Assembly (NCBI GenBank): GCA_940747215.1 | Contig: CALNWS010000028.1 | Location: forward strand, 1 to 54,987 | Origin: an uncultured Paraburkholderia sp. | GTDB lineage: Bacteria > Pseudomonadota > Gammaproteobacteria > Burkholderiales > Burkholderiaceae | Reading direction: 5' to 3' | Length of the DNA stretch: 54,987 bases | Part shown: positions 1 through 8,953 of the stretch, piece by piece | Layout: each line of letters begins with the position of its first letter | Numbering within the stretch: position 1 is the first letter of the stretch | Translations under genes and position numbers: made by a program | The notes under the pieces: model-generated | Database searches by the model: none | What the model was told of the DNA's origin: nothing | What the model saw: the letters and a program-made list of their open reading frames with translations, nothing else

Positions 1-1
1 C

Positions 2-419
2 GCTCGTGCGTTGCGGGAAGAACAGGAGGCATTACGCGGCGCCCTGCGGCTCGTGACAGCAGGACGGGATCTCGCCGAGCAACGACTCCGGGCCTACCGT
101 CACGAGTTGTTCGGCGCAAAGAGCGAGGCAAGAGATTCGGATCAACCCAGCTTGTTCAATGAAGCCGAGGTGCCCGGCGCGAGCAGCACGCCTGCTCATG
201 AAGATACTCCAGAATCGACGGTCGCTGCCCATACGCGCAAGAAGCGGGACCATCGCAAGCCACTTGATCCCAACCTGCCGTGCGACGTTGTGCGGCACGA
301 GTTGCCCGAAGCCGAACGCTTCTGCATGAACGATGGTCACGCGCTCGTCGAGTTCGGCGTGGAGATCAGCGAGCAGCTCGACGTGATGCCGGGGCAGCTT
401 CGCGTGATCCAGCATCAAG
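2..419 (+). pseudogene. IS66-family transposase (TnpC) N-terminal fragment
   Basis: The reading frame is open from the window edge. It encodes the coiled-coil leader and zinc-finger-like N-terminal part of an IS66 transposase: a region rich in Glu, Arg and Leu, then HELFGAKSE, then a basic KRDHRKPLDPNLP segment, and finally the EQLDVMPGQLRVIQHQ motif typical of the TnpC N-terminus. Full IS66 transposases are about 500 residues. Here the match stops near base 419, and the frame continues only as out-of-frame IS3 sequence. It is therefore a remnant whose catalytic DDE domain is missing. The start lies outside the window. Confidence 0.85.
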
Positions 420-614
420 TACGAGGAGTGTTACCTGAAGGCCTACGGGTTCTGTCAGCCATGCCCGACGCTCCATCGCCGAATACATCGGACTGTACAA
501 CCGGAAACGGCCCCATTCCAGTCTGGCAGACCGGATGCCGGATGAGGCATACTTCGCAACGCTGCCTGCGATCAGATCGGCAGCATGATCGCCCCGGACG
601 TTCCACTTGAAAAT
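420..614 (+). mobile_element. IS3-family element, 3' end (OrfB C-terminus plus right end)
   Basis: The frame from about 454 to the TGA at 586-588 reads SIAEYIGLYNRKRPHSSLAD and then MPDEAYFATLP. This is the C-terminal signature of IS3-family OrfB integrases (YNxxRPHxxL). The preceding ~30 bases (EECYLKAY) belong to the same protein but sit one base out of frame, and everything upstream is missing, replaced by the IS66 fragment. Bases 589-614 after the stop are shared exactly with the inverted copy at 54861-54956, so the element's right end reaches at least 614. Not functional. Confidence 0.8.
519..614 (+). repeat. 96-bp inverted repeat, left copy (IS3 right end)
   Basis: These bases are the reverse complement of 54861-54956, base for base by eye. 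The identity begins at cagtctggcag and ends at cacttgaaaat, and flanks differ on both sides. It comprises the last 23 codons of the IS3-type OrfB gene plus 26 bases of element end. Confidence 0.92.
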
Positions 615-639
615 CTCAGAAAACTGTCCGAACGAACAG

Positions 640-1104
640 GGCTACCTCTGTCTGCTCGAATAGGACGGCAAGCTGGTCGGCTCGAAGCTGATCGGCCAGC
701 AGTTCGATGCGCCCCAGTATTTCTGGGGGCGTCTGTCGGCCACGAGTCCGATGCCGTATAACGCGCAGGGTTCGAGTGGTTCGAACTTCGGCCCGACCAA
801 CCCCGCGCTCACCGACGAAGTCAAAGGCCGCATCGACGCGCTCAAGACGGCCAGCACCGACATGCCGAAACCGGTGCCGGTGGATCTGGTGACGTCCTCG
901 GGCAGCGGTCTCGATCCGAAGATCAGCCCGGTTGCGGCCGCGTATCAGATCGACCGCGTGGCGAAGGCGCGCAGGCTCGCGCCGAACGCTGTTGCAGCGC
1001 TGGTCGAACGCTATACGACGGGCCGCCAGTTCGGCGTGCTCGGCGAGCCGCGCGTGAACGTGCTGCAACTGAATCTGGCGCTCGATGCGATGAAGCGCGG
1101 CTGA
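640..1104 (+). pseudogene. kdpC: KdpC, potassium-transporting ATPase C chain, 5'-truncated
   Basis: KdpC is the chaperone-like subunit of the high-affinity KdpFABC potassium pump. The frame after the TAG at 661-663 encodes [20 protein letters not shown], then the [14 protein letters not shown] and NLG-like/GPTNPALT motifs, and ends with [18 protein letters not shown], all diagnostic of the periplasmic KdpC domain. The N-terminal membrane segment is absent because the IS3 remnant sits immediately upstream. A TAG occupies the codon before DGK, where a Gln or Arg codon would be expected. The usual kdpA and kdpB genes are not in the window. The longest ATG-initiated piece (751-1104) lacks the membrane anchor and is presumed non-functional. 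Confidence 0.85.
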
Positions 1105-1233
1105 CGCTTCACTCCATTCGACGCGGGCGGCACCGGTTCGTGCAACCGGTGTCGCGCTTCGCTATTTGCGGCTATCGCTTTGCCATGCCACCATGCACAC
1201 ACTGCGCTCGCCCGATGATCAAAACGATTGAGC

Positions 1234-3553
1234 ATGAACCGTCCCGATCCCGATGAACTGCTGGACAAACTGCAACGTGACGAAGAAAAGCGTCAGCGCG
1301 GCAGGCTCAAGATTTTCTTCGGCGCGTCGGCGGACGTCGGGAAAACCTATGCGATGTTGCAAGCCGCGCGGCGACGCGTGGAAGAGGGCAATGGACGTGG
1401 TGGTCGGCATCGCCGAAACGCATGGCCGCAGCGAAACCGCCGCGCTGCTCGAAGGCCTCGACGTGCTGCCGCTCGCGCATATCGGATATCGCGGCCGCAA
1501 GTTCGGCGAGTTCGACCTCGACGCCGTGCCTGCCCGCAAGCCGCAACTGATTCTCGTCGACGAACTCGCCCATTCGAACGTACAGGGCGCGCGGCATCTG
1601 AAGCACTGGCAGGACGTGTACGAATTGCTCGATGCGGGCATCGACGTGTACACGACCGTCAACGTGCAACACCTCGAAAGTCTCAATGACGTGGTCGGTC
1701 AAATCACCGGCATTCGCGTCTGGGAGACGGTGCCCGACCGCGTGTTCGACCGCGCCGACGAAGTCACGCTCGTCGATCTGCCCGCCGAGGAACTGCTCGA
1801 CCGGATGCGCGACGGCAAGGTGTATTTGCCGCAGCAGGCCGAGCGCGCGGGCGAACTCGATCTCACGTTGATACGCGCGTCGTCGGCACATGATGGTAGC
1901 GATCGCGCTCGCGATCTGTGCCGGCATTACGTTGCTGGCGAGCCAGTTGATCGACCATATCGATCTCACCAATCTCGTCATGCTGTATCTGCTCGGCGTG
2001 ATTTTCACCCCGATGAAACTGGGACGTGGACCGGGCGTCGTGCTGTCGTTTCTCAGCGTGGCCGTGTTCGACTTCTTCTTCGTGCCGCCGCGCATGTCGC
2101 TCTCGGTGTCCGATACGCAATATCTGCTCACGTTCATCGGCATGCTGCTCACGTCGCTCGTGATCAGCCATCTCGCGTTGAGCCTGCGGCGCGAGGCGAG
2201 CGTCGCGAAGCGCCGCGAACAGCGCACGGATGCGATGTATGCGATGGCGCGCGAGCTGGCCGCGGCGCTCAGACCGAACAGATCGTCGGAACCGGCAGCC
2301 GTCACGTGAGCGAGGTATTCGGCGCGCGTCGCGATCCTGTTGCCGGACAGCGCCGATCAGGTGAAGCAGAAGATCGAGGATCCGGACGCGGCGATCACGC
2401 TCGACGGCGAGATGCTCGACAGCGACGTCGGCCAAGTGGGTCTACGACCAGCAGAAGCCGGCCGGCCACGGCACCGACACGCTGCCGGCCGCCGCTGCGT
2501 TGTATCTGCCGCTGAAGGTGCCGATGCGCACGCGCGGTGTGCTCGCCATGCTGATGCGTGACGAACACGAACCCGACGTGCCCGAACAGCAGCACATGCT
2601 CGACGCCTTCGCCGCGCAGATCGCGCTGGCGCTGGAACGTGTGCATTACGTCGAGATCGCGCGCGACGCGCTCGTCAACAGTAATCCAAGCGCTTGCGCA
2701 ATTCGCTGCTCTCCGCCATTTCGCACGATCTACGCACGCCGTTGACGACGATCGTCGGCTTCTCGTCGATGCTCGCTCAATCGAGCGGCGCGCAGAACTC
2801 GAACGCCGATGTCAACACCAACGCGGCGCAACCGGATAGCGAACTCGTCGACGTCATTCACGAAGAAGCGTTGCGCATGACGGGCATCGTCACGAATCTG
2901 CTCGACATGGCGCGCTTGCAGGCCGGCAGCCTGCAACTAAACTAGCAATGGACGCTGCTCGAAGAAACCGTGGGCGCGGCGCTGCGTGCGTGCAAACGCG
3001 TACTCGCACAGCATCCGGTGCAGGTGAAACTCGCGGACGATCTGCCGCTCCTGCATCTGGCCGCCGTGCTGATGGAGCGGCTTTTTTCGAACCTCTTCGA
3101 GAACGCCGCCAAATACACGGCGCCGAATACGCCATTAACGATCGGCGCGCAACGCGTCGAGATGGACGGCAAGACGTTCGTGCGCGTGAGCGTCGATGAC
3201 GACGGGCCGGGTCTGCCGTCCGGCATGGAAGCACGTGTGTTCGAGAAATTCACGCGCAGCGAGAAGGAGTCGGCGAAGCCCGGCCTCGGTCTTGCGATCT
3301 GCCGCGCGATCGTGGAAGCGCACGGCGGTACAATCGGCGCGCTCAATCGGGTCGCCGCCGACGGTCGCGTGGAGGGCCACGCTTCTGGTTCACGCTGCCC
3401 GTGGATACGCCACCGGATGCGCCCGATGATGCATTGGAAGCGCTCGATGCACTCGGCGACAAGGCCGCGCGCACCCGCGCGGCGGCCGACGCAGAACCTT
3501 TGTCTGACCCGTACTCCACACTCAACCCGCTGTCCCGAGATACCCATGAGTGA
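1234..3553 (+). pseudogene. kdpD: KdpD sensor histidine kinase, multiply disrupted
   Basis: KdpD senses K+ limitation and phosphorylates KdpE. Pieces appear in order over different frames. First is the N-terminal KdpD domain with a P-loop-like FFGASADVGKT, then THGRSETAALL and LVDELAHSN (1234-1850). Next are membrane helices of DUF4118 (1890-2230), a GAF domain (2320-2670), a HisKA box ISHDLRTPLTT (2712-2745), and HATPase N/G boxes (FENAAKY, DDGPGLP, GLGLAICRAIV, 3090-3310). Lesions seen: +1 base near 1393, loss of the roughly 180-residue USP-like segment near 1850-1890, frame changes near 2270, 2330, 2432, 2685 and 3377, and an in-frame TAG at 2943-2945. The original stop at 3551-3553 would overlap kdpE by 8 nt, the usual coupling. 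No functional kinase can be made. Confidence 0.93.
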
Positions 3554-4013
3554 CCCGAGCCTCACCGTCGTGCTGATCGAAGATGAAAAGCAGATTCGCC
3601 GCTTCGTGCGGGCGGCGCTGGAAAGCGAGAAGGTCGTCGCACTCGACGCCGGCGCCGACGACTACCTGACCAAGCCCTTCGGCGTGTCCGAATTGCTCGC
3701 GCGGATTCGCGCGCATATGCACCGGCGCAATCAGCGCGGTGCGAACGAATCGCCGCAGGCGCGCTTCGGTTCGGCCATTCATCTCACGCCGATCGAATAC
3801 CGCCTGCTGGCCACGCTCGTGCGGCATGCGGGGCGCGTGCTTACGCACCGGCAGTTGTTGCGCGACGTATGGGGACCGTCGCACGTGGAAAGCCACCACT
3901 ATCTGCGTATTTACATGGCACATCTGCGCGGCAAGCTGGAGCGTGACCCGGCGCAGCCCGAACATATCGTCACCGAGACGGGCGTGGGATACCGGCTCGT
4001 CGGGGCAATTTGA
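3546..4013 (+). pseudogene. kdpE: KdpE response regulator with gutted receiver domain
   Basis: The open frame gives 155 residues, versus about 230 for KdpE. The N-terminus (VVLIEDEKQIRRFVRAALE) runs directly into SEKVVALDAGADDYLTKPF. An in-frame deletion of roughly 45-50 residues has therefore removed the middle of the receiver, including the strand with the phosphoacceptor Asp. A second, smaller deletion lies between ARFG and SAIHLTPIEYRLL. The winged-helix DNA-binding domain (VLTHRQLLRDVWG, HHYLRIYMAHLR, VTETGVGYRL) is complete. The start ATG overlaps the end of kdpD. The frame is open, so a DNA-binding-only protein could still be made, but phosphorylation control is impossible. Classed as a pseudogene by inference. 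Confidence 0.88.
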
Positions 4014-4030
4014 TACAATTTATAGTTCGT

Positions 4031-4073
4031 AAGGACGGCCTTTGCCTTTATTCGACGAACGGGGAACGGCCCC
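4031..4073 (+). promoter_or_regulatory. Guanidine-II (mini-ykkC) riboswitch candidate
   Basis: Two short hairpins each present an ACGG loop, the hallmark (ACGR) of the guanidine-II class. Hairpin 1, 4031-4042, is aagg-ACGG-cctt. Hairpin 2, 4061-4073, is gggg-aACGG-cccc with one extra A in the loop relative to a tetraloop. The linker is 18 nt. It sits 21 nt before the ATG of a SugE/Gdx-family gene, the family most often controlled by this class, with the ribosome binding site ggag (4084-4087) just after hairpin 2. The fit of motif and neighbour is strong. The extra loop A may be a decay change. Confidence 0.78.
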
Positions 4074-4094
4074 ATCTCAACATGGAGCTGTCTC

Positions 4095-4422
4095 ATGCCC
4101 TGGATTCTTCTACTGATCGCCGGTTTGCTCGAAGTCGCGTGGGCCGCCGGCCTCAAAACCTCCGAAGGTTTCACGCGCCTCTGGCCGTCCGTGTTCACCA
4201 TCGTGACTGCGCTAGGCAGCTTTGCACTGCTCGCGATGGCCATGCGCCAGTTGCCGCTCGGCACGGCCTACGCGGCCTACGCGGTCTGGACGGGCATCGG
4301 CGCGGTCGGCGCGTTCATTTTCGGCATCGTGGTGATGGGCGAGGCGGTGAGCGTTGCCCGCGTTGCGAGCGCCACGCTTATCGATCGGGCTGATTGGCCT
4401 GAAGCTGTCGTCCGGTCACTGA
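4095..4422 (+). pseudogene. gdx: Guanidinium exporter Gdx/SugE (SMR family), frameshifted in TM4
   Basis: Small multidrug resistance proteins of the SugE/Gdx type are four-helix antiporters of about 105 residues that export guanidinium in exchange for protons. The sequence opens [20 protein letters not shown] with the conserved membrane Glu (Glu13 in LLEVAWA), followed by TM2 and TM3 ([17 protein letters not shown]). After SATLI (about 4380) the frame slips. The expected [12 protein letters not shown] tail is readable in another frame and ends at TGA 4420-4422. The shifted frame instead runs to 4565 with 60 unrelated residues, destroying helix 4, part of the dimer interface. The ribosome binding site ggag is 7 nt from the ATG. 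Confidence 0.87.
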
Positions 4423-4719
4423 ACGCTCTTCCACACGGCGTCACGCGCGAGGCGGCGCAAGGCCGCCATTTCTGCTGCACTTCCTCTGCATCAGCGCGCG
4501 AATTGTACCAACGGCGCGTCAGCCCCGGCCCCGAATTGTCTGCCACTCTGCGTCCTGCGAATTAACGTGGCTATATAATGAGATCAAATCCAACCTGAAA
4601 TTGACCGCGTCTTGGTCGGCGCGGTCGGTTTGGCGCGGGTCTGACGACTTCGGTGTAATGCAGCCCCCGGGCTTTGCCCATCGAAGCGCCCGGCACGCAC
4701 AGCGCGCCTGGAGGCGGCC

Positions 4720-5210
4720 ATGCTTGAATCACTTTCGTTCGCTGCGGGGCTCTCATGGGTAGCGGCCTGCGCCTCTATCTGACGGTTCTTCTTGCCAGCG
4801 TGTTCGAATGCCTCGGCCTCATTCATCTGCCTGATACGTTGTCCGCGCTGTCGTTGCCGTGGGTGATTGGCGTAGCGGGTGTGCTGACGCTCACCGAATT
4901 CCTCGCCGACAAGATTCCCGCGTTCGATTCGCTGTGGGACGCGATTCACACGTCCATCCGCATTCCGGCCGGCGCCGTGCTGGCCGCGCGCGCGGTCACG
5001 CCGCCTGCGTTGCTCACCTTCGCTGCGCTCGGTGCGCAGGCCGTGGGTTATCTGCTCGCCACGCGCGTGTTCGAGTTCTATCTGAGCTTCAATCCGTGGC
5101 TGCTGCCGGCGGGCATTGCGGCCGGCGTGGCGTGCGCGGGTGTTGGCGGGTGGCTGAGCTTGCGTCATGTGCTGGCGCGGCCCGCGTTGCAATCGCTGCG
5201 GGACGCCTGA
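4720..5210 (+). pseudogene. DUF4126-family membrane protein, N-terminal frameshift
   Basis: From 4755 the frame reads GSGLRLYLTVLLASVFECLG, then a series of hydrophobic segments (WVIGVAGVLTLTEFLADKIP, SLWDAIHTSIRIPAGAVLAA, LLPAGIAAGVACAGVGG). This matches the DUF4126 family of small integral membrane proteins of unknown function. The native start is probably the ATG at 4720, preceded by ggagg at 4710-4714. It encodes MLESLSFAAGLSW in a different frame that hits TGA after 20 codons, so one base has been lost near 4755. Initiation at the ATG 4755 would omit the first helix residues but could in principle yield a 151-residue protein. Confidence 0.75.
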
Positions 5211-5240
5211 TTTTTCTTTTGCTGTTTGCGTTTTGTGTGA

Positions 5241-5654
5241 ATGGTGGTGAGTGATCTCGACAACGAAGTGACCTCGGCGCAGCCGACGGCCTTCGAACTA
5301 GTTGGCGGCGAAGCGCGCGTGCGCGAACTGATCGACCGTTTTTATGACCTGATGGACCTCGAGCCGGAATTCGCCGGTATCCGGGCGCTGCATCCCGAGT
5401 CGCTCGATGGCTCGCGCGACAAATTCTTCTGGTTCCTGTGCGGCTGGCTCGGCGGTCCGGACCATTACATCAGCCGCTTCGGCCATCCGCGTTTGCGTGC
5501 GCGGCATCTGCCGTTCGCGATTGCGTCGAGCGAGCGCGACCAGTGGTTGCGTTGCATGGCGTGGGCGATGGAAGACATCGGTCTGTCCGAGCCGCTCAGG
5601 GAATGTCTGCTCGGCTTCGAAACCGCCGACTGGATGCGCAACCGCAATGGTTGA
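5241..5654 (+). CDS. Group II truncated hemoglobin
   Basis: 137 residues, the right size for a group II (trHbO-like) 2-over-2 globin. Visible motifs are ELIDRFYDLMDLEPEFAGIR (helix B/C region), FFWFLCGWLGGPDHYISRFG and GHPRLRARHLPFAI, where the His of RARHLPF is the predicted proximal haem ligand, plus the distal Trp/Tyr-type residues. Such proteins bind O2, NO or peroxide in the cytoplasm. The gene is intact. Its stop codon region overlaps the next gene's ATG (5647) by 8 nt, so the two were co-translated before the DUF924 gene decayed. Confidence 0.9.
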   Translation: MVVSDLDNEVTSAQPTAFELVGGEARVRELIDRFYDLMDLEPEFAGIRALHPESLDGSRDKFFWFLCGWLGGPDHYISRFGHPRLRARHLPFAIASSERDQWLRCMAWAMEDIGLSEPLRECLLGFETADWMRNRNG

Positions 5655-6273
5655 TGCGGGCGGCGCGTCGTCATCCGTTTCCGTGACGTTGCCACCCGAG
5701 GCGAGCGATGTGTTCGCATGCTGGTTCGGCGCGCCCGACGCGGCAGATTATGGCCACGAACGCAAAATCTGGTTTCGCCGCGACAAGGCGTTCGACGCGA
5801 TGCTGCTCGAACGTTTCGGTGCGTTGATCGATGCAGGGCGCGAAGGTCTGCTCGATAGCTCTGGCAGGCTACGCTGCTCGGCGCAGTGGCGCTCGTCATC
5901 GTGCTCGATCAGTTCTCGCGCAACTGTCATCGCAATACGCCGCGCGCGTTTGCCGCCGACCGGAAAGCGCTGCAGGTTGCAACACAGATGGTCGCGAGCG
6001 GCACCGACCAGGCGTTGCCGGGCGCCCATCATCGCGCGTTCGTCTATCTGCCGTTCGAGCACGACGAAACGCTCGCGAGCCAGCGGGAATCGCTGCGTCT
6101 TTTCAAGGCGCTGCAAGCAGAGGTGGGCGGCGAATCGTATTACCGCTTTGCCGTGCGGTACGCGCATGTGATCGAACGTTTTGGGCGTTTCCCGCATCGG
6201 AACGCAGCGCTTGGACGTGAATCGACAGCGGAAGAAAGTGCGTTTCTGCTCGAGCCCGGGGTCTTCGTTCTAG
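5647..6273 (+). pseudogene. DUF924-family protein, two frameshifts
   Basis: DUF924 proteins are about 200 residues, alpha-helical and of unknown function. The 5' part reads ASDVFACWFGAPDAADYGHE and KIWFRRDKAFDAMLLERFG. Near 5862 two extra bases (tc) shift the frame before the expected WQATLLGAVALVIVLDQFSR. The remainder is in another frame: AFAADRKAL, FVYLPFEHDE, AVRYAHVIERFGRFPHRNA and LGRESTAEE. Near 6260 a run of G has one extra base, so the native EPGSSF ending at TAG 6271-6273 is bypassed. It overlaps the truncated hemoglobin gene by 8 nt, a pairing also consistent with an operon. Confidence 0.85.
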
Positions 6274-6319
6274 TTTGTTCCGGGCCGCGGCATGCGCAGG
6301 TCGGAAGCTTCAGAAACGA

Positions 6320-6345
6320 AAAAGCGGGCGACGTCGCCCGCTTTT
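6320..6345. terminator. Bidirectional rho-independent terminator
   Basis: A perfect 26-base palindrome (aaaagcgggcgac followed by its complement) has A-runs on the left and T-runs on the right, so it works for either strand. It lies between the convergent DUF924 and glycosyltransferase remnants. Confidence 0.9.
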
Positions 6346-6346
6346 C

Positions 6347-7964
6347 TCATTCATCGTCGTCATCAGCCGACGATGAACTCGCCGGAGTGCGGACGAACAC
6401 GCGCAGCAGTTCATTGTCGTCGCCGGGACGTGCGCCCGGCCAGAAGAGACGCCAGTCGCCTGCCGGCGCGTGCGTACTGCTGCGGCGGCTTTCGTCGATC
6501 AGCCACGTGCATTCGGTATTCGGCGCGTTCGTTACCGGCCGATGCGTGATGCCCGTGAAGTAGTACAGCATCGGCACCTCGGATTCGCCGAGACCTGTGC
6601 TCGCCATGCAGTCGCCGTCGTTCCATTCGACGTTCATCTTCGCGCCGAGATTCTCGAACACGGAGCGATAGCTCTTCGCGTAATCGAGCCACGGCAGCAG
6701 CAGAGTGCTGACGAGTCCCCACGCGAGGATCGCGTCCGCGCACCAAGCTCAGCACGCCGCGCCATTTGCCCGTGTGCCTGAAGACGGGCAGGAGGCCACA
6801 GCTAGCCGAAGGTCATCAGCAGCGCGGCGGCGATCAGGCCGGGGCGCACCGGCAGCACCCAGTCGAGCGGCAGCCAGCGTCCGAGCCGATGCAGCGACGC
6901 ATACGTGTTCGCCGGGTCGCTCATGATCGACCAGACGATCCACGCGAGCGCCGCCATGCTGCCGAACAGCACGCGGCTCGTCATGTCCCAGGCGGCGTGC
7001 AGGCGTCGCGGCAACTTTTCGACGCCTTGCATCGCAACGAGCGCAAGCGGCGCGATGAACGGCAGGATGTAGAGTTCGCGTACCGTCGCCGAAGTTTGCA
7101 GCACGGCGAAACCGGTGCCCGCGAAGATGACGGGCAGCGTCACGCGCGGATCGCGCCAGCGTCGCCACGCGCCGCCCGCGAGCGCCGCCACGGCGAGCGG
7201 CACGACCTGGAAGCCGACGCTCAGCACGGTGCGCAGCACGAAGAGCCGGCTCTCGTTTTCCGAGCCAAGTTCGGCGACGGAAAAGCCGAAGAAGCGGCCT
7301 ATGTTGTTATCCCACAGCCACAACCTTGAAGAGCGCTTCCGAGCGCAGATAGAAGTAGATCGGCCAGATCAGCGCTAACGGCGCGCAGGCCAGTGCGGCG
7401 AGACCGAGCGCGCTCGCGAGACGCGCCGCGTCGTGCAACGGCAGATAGCGGCCGAACATCCATGCGAGGCCAGCGGCGACCCAGTCGTAGATCGGCGGCT
7501 TTTCGACGAACGGCTGGCCCGCATTGGTCGGCACGACGAGGTCGCCCGTGTCGAGCATGTGCTGGATGATGCCGAACGTGTAGGTTTCGTCCTGCTTCCA
7601 CGGATCGTGGCCGAGTGTGCCCGGCAGCAGCCATGCGCACAAAATCGCGATCGCGACGAGCCACATCAGCGGACGCACGGCGGCGAGCACGCGCAGGCGT
7701 TGCGCGCCGCGGCCTCGAAGGCCCTGCTGGGCATCGTGTTCTTGCGAACCTGCGGGCACGGAGGGCCGCACCGGCGCCGCGTTGTGCGACTGACTGGCCT
7801 GTGTCTCAATCGCGGAGTCGGCGGAAGTGCCGGGAAGCCATCTGCGTCGCTTGCGCCGAATGGGGCGACTACGGCGCGTTTGCCTCGTCCGCCGATCCGG
7901 CCGGCGTGCCTGTCGCGGGCGCGACAGTCCCCGTGTGCTAGGGCACCGATGGGTTTTCTTGCAT
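6347..7964 (-). pseudogene. ArnT-like (GT39/PMT-type) membrane glycosyltransferase, disrupted
   Basis: Read on the minus strand, pieces of a PMT-type lipid-linked sugar transferase occur in different frames. The first luminal loop reads DPWKQDETYTFGIIQHMLDT and GQPFVEKPPIYDWVAAGLAW (7400-7620), the acidic DE motif being the catalytic feature of this family. A second block of membrane helices lies at 6802-7323 and a soluble C-terminal tail (GDWRLFWPG, ELLRVFVRTPA) at 6347-6661. A plausible start is the ATG at 7964 (MQENPSVP), but TAG follows eight codons later. Frame changes near 7320 and 6790 and a missing middle part break it further. The native protein would have modified lipid A or another envelope lipid. 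The substrate cannot be told. Confidence 0.78.
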
Positions 7965-8208
7965 GAAGATCTCTTCTCGCCGTACGCGGCGGCATAGGCC
8001 GAGTGTTTCCCGGCCGCGGCTGCGGCCAATAATTTGAAGCGATTGTAGTCGCAGATTACTACTGCCGATTACGGAAATAACGGGAAATATGGGCAGCAAT
8101 TAAGAGCGCAGAGGACGATGTTTCGCCCGAGCGGAGAAACGAGAAGGCGCGCAAAGCCGCGCGCAGTAAGGGCAGAAGGGAAAGGGTGAAGCGGAAAGGG
8201 CGAAGCGT

Positions 8209-8890
8209 TCAGCGTCCGCCGGCGACGTCGAGCAGGGCACCCGTGACGTAGGTCGCGGCGTCGCTTAGGAGCCACACAATGCTCTGTGCGACTTCGTCGG
8301 CGCGGCCCGGGCGGCCAAGCGGCGTGGACGCGCCGAGTTGCGCGGTGCGCTCGGGCTTGCCGCCGCTCGCGTGGATTTCGGTATCGATCAGACCGGGGCG
8401 CACCCCATTCACGCGCACGCCGCGCGGGCTGAGTTCTTTCGCGAGACCAAGCGTCATCGTGTCGATCGCGCCTTTGGAGCTTGCGTAATCGACGTATTCG
8501 TTGGGCGAACCGAAGCGCGACGTCGCCGCGATCCGTCGATATGCGCCGAGCACGTTGACGTCGAACATGCGCTGCAGGCGCGCGAGATCCATCTCGGCGA
8601 GCGGCATGGACGGCGCGACGATGCCGGCGTTATTCACGAGCGCGTCGATGCGGCCGAACGTGTCGGCCACCGTGTCGAACATCGCGATGACGTCGGCTTC
8701 GTTCGCGACATCGCCGGCAATCGCCCGCGCGCGGCCGCCCGCGCGTTCCACTTCGGCGACGGCTTCTTCGGCGGCGTTGCTATGGCTCGCGTAATTGACG
8801 CCGACCGACCAGCCTTCTCCACCCAAGCAAACGCGCGGTAGCGCGGCCAACGCCGCGGCTGCCACCGGTAATCAGGACGGCTTTCGTCAT
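8209..8890 (-). pseudogene. SDR-family oxidoreductase, frameshift plus internal deletion
   Basis: The ATG at 8890 opens TKAVLITGGSRGVGRATARL, the NAD(P)-binding TGxxxGxG motif. An extra G near 8823 shifts the frame before GEGWSVGVNYASHS. Downstream are NNAGI, FDVNVLGAY, the active-site YASSK, NGVRPGLIDTEIH and VTGALLDVAGG. About 20 residues are missing between NVLGAY and GSPNEYVDY, including the strand that carries the catalytic Ser of classical SDRs. Even the longest open piece (8209-8865) therefore lacks both the Rossmann motif and the catalytic Ser. It ends about 60 nt before the LOG-family gene's stop on the same strand. Confidence 0.85.
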
Positions 8891-8953
8891 CGCTACCTCG
8901 TCGATGTTTGCGGGTGGTTTGCGGCGCTCCAAGGAGTGCCGGTTCAGATCACG

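Noticed and set aside
4423..4565. C-terminal 60 residues of the shifted gdx frame as a new domain
   Set aside because: They arise from a frameshift. The native ending [12 protein letters not shown] is readable in another frame and stops at 4422.
4603..4627. Hairpin gaccgcg/cgcggtc as a terminator for gdx
   Set aside because: No T-run follows and the stem is short with a 10-nt loop. Not distinctive in GC-rich DNA.
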